DNA from: a virus
Strand: one strand, 5' to 3'
DNA length: 64,000 nucleotides
Virus record (IMG/VR): IMGVR_UViG_3300036768_001501
Location: 1 to 64,000 of that record
Within the stretch, counting starts at the first letter, position 1; the number at the start of each line of letters is the position of its first letter. The translations under genes were made by a program, and so were the position numbers. Of this stretch, positions 44,101 through 51,488 are shown piece after piece. The notes under the pieces are model-generated. The model was not told the origin of the DNA and ran no database searches. It saw only the letters and a program-made list of their open reading frames with translations.

Positions 44101-46231
44101 TACTGCCACAGGCGGACTTTATATTGCTGAAGTGAATGAGAATTCAACGAATGTTCAGTACGGTATGGCGTTCTTTATGGCCGACTCACAAGGCAATGTT
44201 TATGCCTGCTCCCCTATGGTTAGCAACTTTGAGGCGCAGGCCCTGAAGTTCAATTACGTGACCAGTGTGCCCGGATCAATCAATGCAATTGATGTCTCTT
44301 TTGATGATGCGAACGGTACGTTAAAGACGAATCTGTTTCTCGCCGGAGTTGCGCGCGACGGTACGCCTACAGTATGGTTGCTGACCTGGACCGGAAATGA
44401 CCCAATAAATGCTTGGCCTTATGCAGTAAGACAGATTGATAATAATAACATAAAGGAGGCCGCTCGTTCTCCAAAAGATGTGATCCAGGCAGCATTGCCG
44501 GATGTACCAAAGGAGATCGTTGCGTCACCTCGTATATTAGTTGCAGGCCAGAATCATCTTATGATTGCGCGGCAGGGGATTTTTTCTGGAGTTCAACTAT
44601 CAAAGCCATGCCTACTGAGCTTGTCTGGTGGCTCTCTTTTGTTGGCCGTTGTGAATGAAACAGGCAGGGCAATTGATATTTACTCCGCGAGTGCTCCTGG
44701 GCTTGTATTTTCATTGATCAGTTCATATAAGCCGTCAAAGACTTCATTCGCATCTTGGGCTGATGCGCCAAGGCCGCGCTTAATGGAGACTGAGTTTGGC
44801 GAGATTATCTTGTTCTTTGATAATGATATTCGCGTCAGCGTTGACGGCGGGCGGAGCTGGCATACTGGTTTGTCGGACAAGATTCCGCTGCCTGTCAGCT
44901 TTAGTAAACCGAGCGATCAGCACGCAACTGATCCTGCAGCAGTGCTTGCGCCGGTCTTTGGTACCGTTGGATATTTATACAAGAAGAATACAAGTACCGA
45001 TGCTGCTTTTAGGTTTGCCAGATCAATGACCGACAGTGCTGCAGATGCGGTTGGTTGTCCGGCTATTCCGAACAAGGAGCTGCTGGTCGGGCTTAAAAAT
45101 CTAGTGATCAGTTTCTCCGGTGAGCCACAGGGAGGCGATAGGTTCTCCATTGACCTGGACTATGCAAATGGCGCAAGCCTTCTCGGTGCCAAGTCTCCGT
45201 CTGTGGCATTGGAGGTTGATATTTCTAGTTCCGATGCGGAGCTCGTATGGGACAGAATGTCTCAAAAGTATGATAGCAACAGAAAAATATGGAATGTTGA
45301 TGCCATTGGTCTGTTTGGGATTAACTTTTCAAAGGCGGAGATTAAATTAAGCAAAGCAAGTGACTTGGGCAGTAACCCGACTTTTTATTCTGCTACACTG
45401 CACTCGTTTGTTATGCCGGACGGGTCTTTCGCCGATGGATATTCAGATGGCTACTCAATTAGTGGATGTAAGGCTTTTGCGGACATGATCTATGTGCCTA
45501 GCGCTACGCTTAATCATGGCGTATTTCGGCCTGGGAGAAGGCAATACTATGTGGTTGTAATTACCAGCGGACCTAATTCTCAAACTTATGTAGCAAAGAT
45601 TCTAGATAACACAAAGAATACCCTTGTTGTTGAGTACGGCAGTAATCCTAATTTTAGTAGCGCTACTAATGTTCAGATCAAGATTTTTTCTGACAGGATG
45701 TTTTCTGTTCTGAAAAATGTCGAAGGTCATGATTACACGAAGGATGTTGATGGAGATTATCCTTATCGGTACTGCCGGTTTGTGAGGGTTAGGGTTCCCA
45801 GCGTCGCAACATCTGGCCAATATGTTTATGGCTCAAAAGCGCGCATTGGTGTCGTTGCCCACGGTGTTGCAACGCCGTACGGCAATCTAACGTACCGAGG
45901 TGAATCTAAACATAAATTCTCGCGTGGCTTCAGTTACCGCGAGCGCCACTTCCGCACTGTCCGTGAAACGGAGACAGGGCAGGTGAGTGTTGTTGAGCTC
46001 AGCTCCAAGCCGCGCCTTGAGCTGACGCTGGAGTATGACGACGCGCTCTGGGAAGACCGTGATATGACAATGGCCTCCATGCTGCCTGCGCTTAAGAAGC
46101 CCGTGATCCTTGTGCTGGACTCCAATGATCCGCAATCAGCCGAGTGGATGGAGCTCGCAGAAGAGCCGGTTGTTAAAAATACATTTGCCGACCGGTACAC
46201 ATGGGAAGTCACTTGGCGTGAGGTCGTATAG
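41144..46231 (+). CDS. Large distal tail protein with BNR/Asp-box motifs
   Basis: A 1,695-residue protein with SD GGAG and ATG, 3 nt after the tape measure. It is mostly beta-structured. Two Asp-box (BNR) motifs occur, 'FRTIDGGASWDEIY' (~residue 630) and 'VSVDGGRSWHTGL' (~1230), which mark beta-propeller blades of sialidase-like or photosynthesis-factor-like proteins. A helical pair near residues 86-117 ('IIKMVNLIMQGDD ... ISDVIKLVNAAL') resembles dockerin-like repeats but lacks the calcium ligands. The C-terminal ~150 residues ('SYRERHFRTVRETETGQ ... YTWEVTWREVV') look like a conserved tail-tip domain. It is probably a distal tail/baseplate protein that also presents a ligand-binding propeller. 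Confidence 0.7.
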   Translation: MKTIRAGSAGSTEIIVVTNELEPSSISFGSNQSGDGLRVMRVRGSSTNLGRSWLRAYGKLSGMNITPQSVTIDVSGSSSVVQSGKIPTIDTIIKMVNLIMQGDDTFTISDVIKLVNAALTDTPMDMMHGDTDNMQSQLAYPVWYAVRGGTRYGVSRSFADPSFVGLNDFFPSSVTARQPGCINDVNGGNKWTIKCLDMIRWNDHIFVAVGAVYGPSSGGNSNDTCAVMVYDVDIKRGSPMALIGGVYDVYRYLFPSNYSRSGTRTASLIDVSLAVVDGVIYVGVLGQLQQGTNDERFANIFSLPVALYPVLCKSSQFQVGSDGVITFTVDVPIFKNVISGDEVCITRGALSSYQSATGVFVVQSRLSDYSVTLVAKDKSGTFFGGSSATPRETLTSANSSSFSCYVAISKMLNPSRPRGHARRSELFAGCPNVIDIADNQSGGLIIAHDSRETFNIFGYSNTRTYTYVLQANDHDSIGRKIRFVLPPTYSGVEDISGLGKAIYLKKISGLSLPGVLPGSSIRILSGISNAPKTFMIQSRYQYGDSANENKSYYVIGNTSDLDATSNAVFSQYVEVEVEVPVANALSGHVAANIDLKNGETITAMHVPFTWSAYPIKSEKVIYVGTNMGRIFRTIDGGASWDEIYSPLYGQNNRAGKNFPVLSIFCFHMDDPRDITFSSIQRVGAAGSRQYKLSVSGTGKIYWWPYQAFELRIGSARLVCVRSELIKGKSGTFQISNGSQEFDFIVSNESDTTVLDGYVGQTNKTFTFVPLPDVIATSRNGIVVRAHHYDLKNGFMVLSAPAQSGSNPAVPADFNVEDKDPDYGQKVMLDTSVDLIDQSWDVLGPIGSGNAPMTNNGGVYNSTQIAGCIVESGGTVRYVTGGSTHVSWPRLNFTNSNNEPISSVSVCRAVYGSSDSSNKVMIIFGGGGKFSGYVGTNQTTINVSWNYVGIGAIGSTVSVKDTVATNNVNLSSAVSETVPGLNAGSTITATGGLYIAEVNENSTNVQYGMAFFMADSQGNVYACSPMVSNFEAQALKFNYVTSVPGSINAIDVSFDDANGTLKTNLFLAGVARDGTPTVWLLTWTGNDPINAWPYAVRQIDNNNIKEAARSPKDVIQAALPDVPKEIVASPRILVAGQNHLMIARQGIFSGVQLSKPCLLSLSGGSLLLAVVNETGRAIDIYSASAPGLVFSLISSYKPSKTSFASWADAPRPRLMETEFGEIILFFDNDIRVSVDGGRSWHTGLSDKIPLPVSFSKPSDQHATDPAAVLAPVFGTVGYLYKKNTSTDAAFRFARSMTDSAADAVGCPAIPNKELLVGLKNLVISFSGEPQGGDRFSIDLDYANGASLLGAKSPSVALEVDISSSDAELVWDRMSQKYDSNRKIWNVDAIGLFGINFSKAEIKLSKASDLGSNPTFYSATLHSFVMPDGSFADGYSDGYSISGCKAFADMIYVPSATLNHGVFRPGRRQYYVVVITSGPNSQTYVAKILDNTKNTLVVEYGSNPNFSSATNVQIKIFSDRMFSVLKNVEGHDYTKDVDGDYPYRYCRFVRVRVPSVATSGQYVYGSKARIGVVAHGVATPYGNLTYRGESKHKFSRGFSYRERHFRTVRETETGQVSVVELSSKPRLELTLEYDDALWEDRDMTMASMLPALKKPVILVLDSNDPQSAEWMELAEEPVVKNTFADRYTWEVTWREVV

Positions 46232-46233
46232 TT

Positions 46234-47748
46234 ATGCAGTTTGTGGTTTCCCTGTACTCCAGCCGAGCGATCGCTATGCCCGCAATGCGGGCGTATGAGG
46301 ATATTGAGACGTATGGCACCGTCCTGGCTGGGGTATCCCCAGGGAAACTGAAGACCGGCGAGCCAGTGCTTCCAATTCTAGCCGCGAATCCGGTCATTGT
46401 GCGTGAGATTAGTGTTTCAAGAAGGCAATCAATTGATGCCTCTGTGTCTATAGACATCTATCACACTGGGCTTGAGATTATAGATAAAGCGCGCGATGAC
46501 TATCTACGTGTGCGCATCTATGCTGCCAAGTATGATGGGACAGACGTTACGCTCCTAGACCCAGTTTTTGATGGGAGCGTTATCAATATAGCATCATCTA
46601 GGGGGCGCGGAATCATCACAATCGATGCCTCCGAGTACGATGACCGCATCGGCTCTATGTTCCCGCCAGAGCTGATTACTCGTGCCGACTTCCCCGACGC
46701 CCCAGACCTTGTTGCTGGAACCCTGAATAGGCAGATTGTGATCGGCCCGTTCCAGTACCCGATACCGGCAAGGCAAGTGGATCGCGATGGGCGTGTATTC
46801 TACATTTGCGACCCGCCGCTTTCTACTCCGCCTGCAATTGTATACGCCGACGGTAGGCTTGTGCCATCTAACAGTTACAGCTTTTTCGCTGGTCGGATGC
46901 AGAACAGCGGACTTGAGTACACTGGTCTGTTGTTCTCTCGCCCAGTGTCCGAAGTTGTTGGCAAGCCAGTGCAGTACGTGACCGTTTCGCATGGGCAAGG
47001 TATGCGCGCATCTAACGCGATTGAAGCACTGGCGCGCGTCTCTGGTATTGGTATTACGAGGCGGTTGACTGCGCTTGCGAAGGATATGGAAAGCGATTTT
47101 CCGATGTCCATCCTTCTCAATAAGCGCGATAATGCCTTCTCGATTCTCACCAAGCGCATTCTTCCGCAAACTCCATACATTACGCGCATGTACCTGGGCC
47201 TAGTTGATATTGTAGATGCGAATTTCAACAACTCACCAGTGGCTGAAATTCAGCCAGGAAATGGTTGGATTTCAGGACAGATTGGCGTTAGCCGCGCTGG
47301 TTTCGGCGATGTTGTCAATAACCTGCAGGTGAACGTTGGTATGACGCATCATGGCGGTCCGGCTCTGAGAAGGCCGCTCATGCAGATTGTCCGCAATGCG
47401 ACAAACGGACCGTACAATTTGCGCTCCATTGCAAGCCGCTCTCAATCAATCTACGGCCCGCGCGCACTCACAATTGATGCTGGTGATCTCATAGTGTACT
47501 GGGGACCTAATGGGCAGCCAATCAGTCCATCGGGGGAGCGACTGGCGAATTATATCATTCAGCACAGCGCCTTTGAGGGCGTGCGGTACACATACGCATG
47601 TTCAGATGATGCCCTTACAGTACTTAGTCTCGGTGACGTAGTGGAGTTAACAGACCCGCTGGTTGCCGAATCGACCGTGCGGGCCATAGTTGTAAGACAG
47701 GAGTTCAGCAGTGCTCCGACGATTACTTTTGAGCATATTTTTGCTTAG
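46234..47748 (+). CDS. Putative baseplate hub protein
   Basis: A 504-residue beta-rich protein directly after the large tail protein. It begins with strands typical of hub domain I ('REISVSRRQSIDASVSIDIY'), has a 'GRGIITIDASEYDDRIG' region like gp27/gpD hub folds, and ends with 'TVRAIVVRQEFSSAPTITFEHIFA', as in tail hub and tip proteins. No peptidoglycan hydrolase domain is seen. It would form the tip of the tail tube with the neighbouring protein. The end overlaps the next gene by 38 nt. Confidence 0.55.
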   Translation: MQFVVSLYSSRAIAMPAMRAYEDIETYGTVLAGVSPGKLKTGEPVLPILAANPVIVREISVSRRQSIDASVSIDIYHTGLEIIDKARDDYLRVRIYAAKYDGTDVTLLDPVFDGSVINIASSRGRGIITIDASEYDDRIGSMFPPELITRADFPDAPDLVAGTLNRQIVIGPFQYPIPARQVDRDGRVFYICDPPLSTPPAIVYADGRLVPSNSYSFFAGRMQNSGLEYTGLLFSRPVSEVVGKPVQYVTVSHGQGMRASNAIEALARVSGIGITRRLTALAKDMESDFPMSILLNKRDNAFSILTKRILPQTPYITRMYLGLVDIVDANFNNSPVAEIQPGNGWISGQIGVSRAGFGDVVNNLQVNVGMTHHGGPALRRPLMQIVRNATNGPYNLRSIASRSQSIYGPRALTIDAGDLIVYWGPNGQPISPSGERLANYIIQHSAFEGVRYTYACSDDALTVLSLGDVVELTDPLVAESTVRAIVVRQEFSSAPTITFEHIFA

Positions 47749-48097
47749 TTTGCCGGCGCACGCGCAGGTCAAGCCGCCAGCTATTGGCGACATTATGATG
47801 TCGTCGCCGGATGTCAGGAATTTGACAGAATCCTGCGTGCTGGCATTTTCCAAGCAAAAGAGGCAGTTTATCTGCGCGATCCGGATAGATGTTCAACTTT
47901 CTCCAGGGCGTGAAACACTTGTGTTCAATCCTTATGTTACTCAAGATAAGAAAGTCCTATGCGGTTGTGCGTACGGCTGTAACCCACAGGGTATGGTGCT
48001 CGGGTACTATTCGGTGTCCAATGTAGATAATGGCGGATTCAAAATTGACCACGCCTATGCAATTGGGAACGAAAAGATTAGTTGTATTGTGTATTAG
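47711..48097 (+). CDS. Sec-exported small Cys-containing protein
   Basis: A 128-residue protein starting at GTG inside the end of the hub gene. N-terminus MLRRLLLSIFLLSLPAHA-Q is a model signal peptide with cleavage after AHA. The mature part is ~110 residues, beta-rich, with cysteines at 'LCGCAYGCNPQG' and two more, probably disulphide-bonded outside the cytoplasm. It is the first of the exported gene group. Function not recognised. Confidence 0.7.
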   Translation: MLRRLLLSIFLLSLPAHAQVKPPAIGDIMMSSPDVRNLTESCVLAFSKQKRQFICAIRIDVQLSPGRETLVFNPYVTQDKKVLCGCAYGCNPQGMVLGYYSVSNVDNGGFKIDHAYAIGNEKISCIVY

Positions 48098-48111
48098 CAG
48101 CATGGTAAAAT
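48082..48111 (+). promoter_or_regulatory. Promoter of the lysis cassette
   Basis: TTGTAT (48082-48087), 18-bp spacer, TAAAAT (48106-48111) with TGg upstream (extended -10). It overlaps the end of the previous gene and precedes the holin-like gene by 25 nt. Confidence 0.5.
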
Positions 48112-48136
48112 AGCGGCACTAAGAGAGAGGTAATCG

Positions 48137-48445
48137 ATGGCACCCGAAACCCGCGACGCAATTGCTATCGCAATTATCTGGTTGCTGATGCAGCTTCTTA
48201 AGGTTGCCAAGCGAAAGTTTGGGGATCGTGTGCCTGTCCTGAAGGGCATTGATGAGGATCAGCTTAAGAAGTTAATTCCTATTCTCTCCCTACTTTTGGC
48301 TGGTGGTGGGTACGCGGCTGGCGCACTAGACGACCCACAGAGTGCAGTGGCTGTTGGTGGTTTGGCTGTAGCGGCCAACGAGGTTGGCAAGGCGACGGGT
48401 CGTCTAGTGCGCTCTATTGCTGGGAAGCCAAATGACCAACAATGA
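48137..48445 (+). CDS. Holin-like membrane protein
   Basis: A 102-residue protein with two hydrophobic segments ('AIAIAIIWLLMQLL' at ~8-21; 'LIPILSLLLAGGGYAAGAL' at ~45-63) and a third weaker Ala/Val-rich one, plus a basic C-terminus. The layout fits small phage holins that permeabilise the inner membrane. SD AGAGAGG precedes the ATG. The next gene encodes a wall hydrolase and overlaps by 14 nt, supporting a lysis role. Confidence 0.65.
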   Translation: MAPETRDAIAIAIIWLLMQLLKVAKRKFGDRVPVLKGIDEDQLKKLIPILSLLLAGGGYAAGALDDPQSAVAVGGLAVAANEVGKATGRLVRSIAGKPNDQQ

Positions 48446-48878
48446 ATACCTGCTCCTTCTCACCCTTGATGAGCTTGCTTTACTGCGCGGCCTTATCGCT
48501 GGCGAGGCCGAGGGGGAGCCGTACGTCGGCCAGGTGGCTGTGGCGTACGTCGCAAAAAACCGTGTCAAATATTCAAAGCAGGCCCTGGTTCCCTGGTGGC
48601 CCAGGAGCCTTAAGCAAGTCATTCTCCAGAAGCACCAGTTTTCCTGTTTTTGGGAAGACTGGGACAAAAGACGCAAAATCATTCTTGAGGCCATTCATTC
48701 GCCGGAGAAGTACCAGAGGATCGATATGGCCGCGAAGGATGCTTACTATGAGCGGCTTCCTGACCCGACCCTGGGGGCGGATCATTACTTTTCCATCAAT
48801 ATTAAGCTGCCAAAGTGGGTAAAGTCAATGACGAAAACAGTGAGAATTGGGCGCCATGAATTCTACAAGTCAATCTAG
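48432..48878 (+). CDS. SleB/CwlJ-type cell wall hydrolase (endolysin)
   Basis: A 148-residue protein from the ATG at 48432. It has the Hydrolase_2 (SleB-like) pattern: 'LRGLIAGEAEGEPYVGQVAVAYVAKNRV' (quoted by ends, residues ~18-46) with the catalytic Glu of 'GEAEGEP', then a 'QVILQKHQFSCFWE' segment and a 'GADHYF' end, all family hallmarks. It should cleave peptidoglycan. It has no signal peptide, so release depends on the adjacent holin candidate. Confidence 0.85.
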   Translation: MTNNEYLLLLTLDELALLRGLIAGEAEGEPYVGQVAVAYVAKNRVKYSKQALVPWWPRSLKQVILQKHQFSCFWEDWDKRRKIILEAIHSPEKYQRIDMAAKDAYYERLPDPTLGADHYFSINIKLPKWVKSMTKTVRIGRHEFYKSI

Positions 48879-49266
48879 TGGTACTAAGACAAGGAAGAGG
48901 GGAAACGGCAGGTCCTGCGCCGAGATTGAGGTGCTAGCTAACCGCCTTGACATGCTAGAGAAGACTGTTGAGGGGCTGGCGCACTTGTCTCAGCAGATTG
49001 CCGAGATGTCGGCACAGATGAACGGCATCAAGGCGGATTTGTCGCGGCTGATTCTCCATGTGGAGAATCCAGCAAGCGCTGATCGTTCTCTGATTGTTCG
49101 GATCAAGAGCGTGGAAGATAAACTGTCATCTATTGAAGATACCATTGGGAAAGCTAGTGATTTTGCTCGTCAGGTTGGCGTTAGACTGCTTGTGTACTTT
49201 ATTGCTGGCATGGTGAGCGGCGGGGCTACGATTGCTGCCGTCCTGAAAGTACTTGCGGAGCACTGA
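48856..49266 (+). CDS. Coiled-coil protein with C-terminal membrane segment
   Basis: A 136-residue protein from the ATG at 48856, overlapping the hydrolase gene by 23 nt. The N-terminus is basic and disordered, residues ~25-95 form a coiled coil ('LDMLEKTVEGLAHLSQQIAEM'), and the C-terminus has one hydrophobic helix ('LLVYFIAGMVSGGATIAAVL'). This resembles XhlA-like accessory lysis proteins. A spanin-like role is the alternative. Confidence 0.6.
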   Translation: MNSTSQSSGTKTRKRGNGRSCAEIEVLANRLDMLEKTVEGLAHLSQQIAEMSAQMNGIKADLSRLILHVENPASADRSLIVRIKSVEDKLSSIEDTIGKASDFARQVGVRLLVYFIAGMVSGGATIAAVLKVLAEH

Positions 49267-49268
49267 GC

Positions 49269-50084
49269 ATGAGGAGAATCCTGGGATTAGCTCTAGGCGT
49301 ATTTCTTTTGCTTACCACGCGGGTGGCAAGTGCGCAGATTTATTATTTGATGCCTGGGGACTTGGTTCCTGCTTCTAGTGTTGCGCCAATTAATTTTCAA
49401 ATTGTTGATCCAACATTCAATGGCGTAACGGTGAATGGGCGGAGTCGTTGGCCGTATGCGCAAACAGGGTTTATGGCAAATGCATATCAGTCTGGATCGC
49501 CGAATTTTGATGACGCGACCAACTACGATTACGGTGTTATGTTCGTGGTGCATCCTGAATTTGTTGGTCGTGATGATTCTTCAACCTTCCCGACAGTCGT
49601 GATTAAAGAAAGAGTGGTTTTCTTTTCGCTGGGAAACGCTGCAAGCTCATTTTCCCCACAGTATGTGTGTTTTAAGTTTCGCTACCAATGGATCAATGAC
49701 GGCTCCTCTATTAATGAAGCAAACAACTTTCGACCTGCGTCTGGATGGGGAGATAGCACTAATTGCGTGGATATAACAAATAAGCCTGCGCGTGAAATGA
49801 TTAAAAGCGTGGTGACTATTCCAACTACAGTGATTGATGCAGCAACCAGTGGCAGTTGTACGCCTGGTACTACGCGGTGTCCACGCGGGACGTTAATCGG
49901 ACACATTTATCGTATACGCGCTAACGACATGTGTGGAGGTTCTGGTACACCATTTACCTGTTGCACTGGCAATGGCACTGGAAACTGTTGCGATGGGCCA
50001 TCTAACAGCGCAACAGCATGTAACATTCAACAAGAAAGCGTGCCAATCTGGGGCGTGAAGCTAGTTGTTGATGGTGGCCTATGA
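49269..50084 (+). CDS. Sec-exported protein 1 of a related triplet
   Basis: A 271-residue protein with a signal peptide (RRILGLALGVFLLLTTRVASA-Q). The mature part is beta-rich, with a Cys-rich tail (CGGSGTPFTCCTGNG ... CNIQQES) followed by a closing strand 'WGVKLVV'. The next two genes have the same architecture: signal peptide, beta domain, C-x-C/CC cluster, final 'GV-x-[LH]' strand. They are probably paralogs. The function is unknown; extracellular binding or adhesion is plausible. Confidence 0.75.
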   Translation: MRRILGLALGVFLLLTTRVASAQIYYLMPGDLVPASSVAPINFQIVDPTFNGVTVNGRSRWPYAQTGFMANAYQSGSPNFDDATNYDYGVMFVVHPEFVGRDDSSTFPTVVIKERVVFFSLGNAASSFSPQYVCFKFRYQWINDGSSINEANNFRPASGWGDSTNCVDITNKPAREMIKSVVTIPTTVIDAATSGSCTPGTTRCPRGTLIGHIYRIRANDMCGGSGTPFTCCTGNGTGNCCDGPSNSATACNIQQESVPIWGVKLVVDGGL

Positions 50085-50770
50085 CTACGGTGCGTGCTTT
50101 TGCAATTTTACTTTGTATATTTCTGTTGCCAGCCGGAGTTAATGCGCAGCTTGCTTACGGCAAGGGCTTCGTGCCGGCGACTGCTCTTTTCCCCTCTTCC
50201 GGAACATCGTGTACTCTACAGAGTTCCATTGGGGACAATACGGTTAAGAACAGAACATACTGGTGGAGCTGCACTGTCGGTAGCTCAACCACGGCGCGGT
50301 TCTCCTTTGTATCACCAGCGCTTGGGGCGACTTATGGGCAAGCTGCCGTTGCTGTGCGGATTATGAACTCCAACACGGCAGCGAAGGACATTTGCGCGGT
50401 TTTTTCTAGCCATGCCTACTTTTCGGCTGGCGCATTGCAAGTGAACCAGACGGGTTCAAACTGGCGTAATACCGCATGGACCGGCGGCTCATTGGGGAAC
50501 GCCCAACAGGTAACAATTTCTGCAAACACAACTCCGTGGTTGCTAATGGCAGCGCCGTCTGCGTCTGCCGCTGGCCCATCAATCATTGATGTTATGAACG
50601 CTTCCCCATCCCCAGCTTCGTCGGCAAATGAAATTGTTGTTCGTGAGGTAATCATTGGTGGGTGCAGCAACTTTTGTAGCGGGACAACACCGCCTACATG
50701 CTGTAACCCTAGTAGTTGCTCTTCAGACTATTCAGGTACGGTGAGAATCTATGGGGTTCATTTTTACTAA
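50081..50770 (+). CDS. Sec-exported protein 2 of a related triplet
   Basis: A 229-residue protein with signal peptide ending LLPAGVNA-Q. Mature domain is beta-rich with paired cysteines ('TSCTLQSS ... YWWSCTV') and a terminal cluster (CSNFCSGTTPPTCCNPSSC) followed by 'RIYGVHFY'. Start overlaps the previous stop (ATGA), so the genes are coupled. Similar in layout to both neighbours. No family recognised. Confidence 0.75.
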   Translation: MTTVRAFAILLCIFLLPAGVNAQLAYGKGFVPATALFPSSGTSCTLQSSIGDNTVKNRTYWWSCTVGSSTTARFSFVSPALGATYGQAAVAVRIMNSNTAAKDICAVFSSHAYFSAGALQVNQTGSNWRNTAWTGGSLGNAQQVTISANTTPWLLMAAPSASAAGPSIIDVMNASPSPASSANEIVVREVIIGGCSNFCSGTTPPTCCNPSSCSSDYSGTVRIYGVHFY

Positions 50771-51470
50771 TGCAGTTGCGTTGCTGTTTTTGGCCAGCGT
50801 GGCTCAGGCCATCAGCTATACGTACACTTATGGCCCACAGTCTCTGATTGTGCAGCCAATGCTGGACGGCTCTACGGACGCTCCGAGTGATTGCGTATTG
50901 ATCAATGACACTTTAGTTGCTGGCACGACCAGCCCTCATGCGCGCGTTCTGTACTGTAGGAATAATGAGGACCAGAACAATGAAGGTGTTTTTGGCATTC
51001 ATGGGATTGTGCCAGTAGGGGCTACGCGCTTTGATATTATCGTTGATGTATACTCAGAGAGTGCTTCTAGTGGAAATCTTTGCGCTGTGGTGAACAATAC
51101 GGTCATTGCGCAGTGGGCTTTTACCGACGCTGGTATAAAGCAGGGGGTGCGATACGATAGTGGGCCGGATGACTCTTTTGTGTCTGGCCTTTCTGGTGTT
51201 CTTGGCCCAGTTGCGGTGTCTGGAGCCAAAAGGCGCGTAAAGTTGAGCGCTAATAATGTGCAGTTGGCTTACATTGATAGTATTGGCAATCGCCAATACT
51301 GCGGTGGTACGATATGCAATGAGCAGTACTTCCGCATGGAAGTGTACATTCAGGGATGCCAGAGGCTTTGTTCGTTTGTATCCCCGCAATTTTCATGTTG
51401 CGGCACTAGCTCATGTACCGATATTGGCAAAGTAAAAGTCCTTGGCGTGACCCTGAATTTACATGACTAA
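50751..51470 (+). CDS. Sec-exported protein 3 of a related triplet
   Basis: A 239-residue protein with signal peptide (FIFTNAVALLFLASVAQA-I). Beta-rich mature part with cysteines spaced as in the previous protein and a C-terminal cluster (CQRLCSFVSPQFSCCGTSSC) followed by 'KVLGVTLNL'. Overlaps the preceding gene by 20 nt. The C-terminal CxxxC...CC...C pattern shared by the triplet may form a disulphide-knotted cap. Confidence 0.75.
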   Translation: MGFIFTNAVALLFLASVAQAISYTYTYGPQSLIVQPMLDGSTDAPSDCVLINDTLVAGTTSPHARVLYCRNNEDQNNEGVFGIHGIVPVGATRFDIIVDVYSESASSGNLCAVVNNTVIAQWAFTDAGIKQGVRYDSGPDDSFVSGLSGVLGPVAVSGAKRRVKLSANNVQLAYIDSIGNRQYCGGTICNEQYFRMEVYIQGCQRLCSFVSPQFSCCGTSSCTDIGKVKVLGVTLNLHD

Positions 51471-51488
51471 GGTTTACGGGGATGCGGT

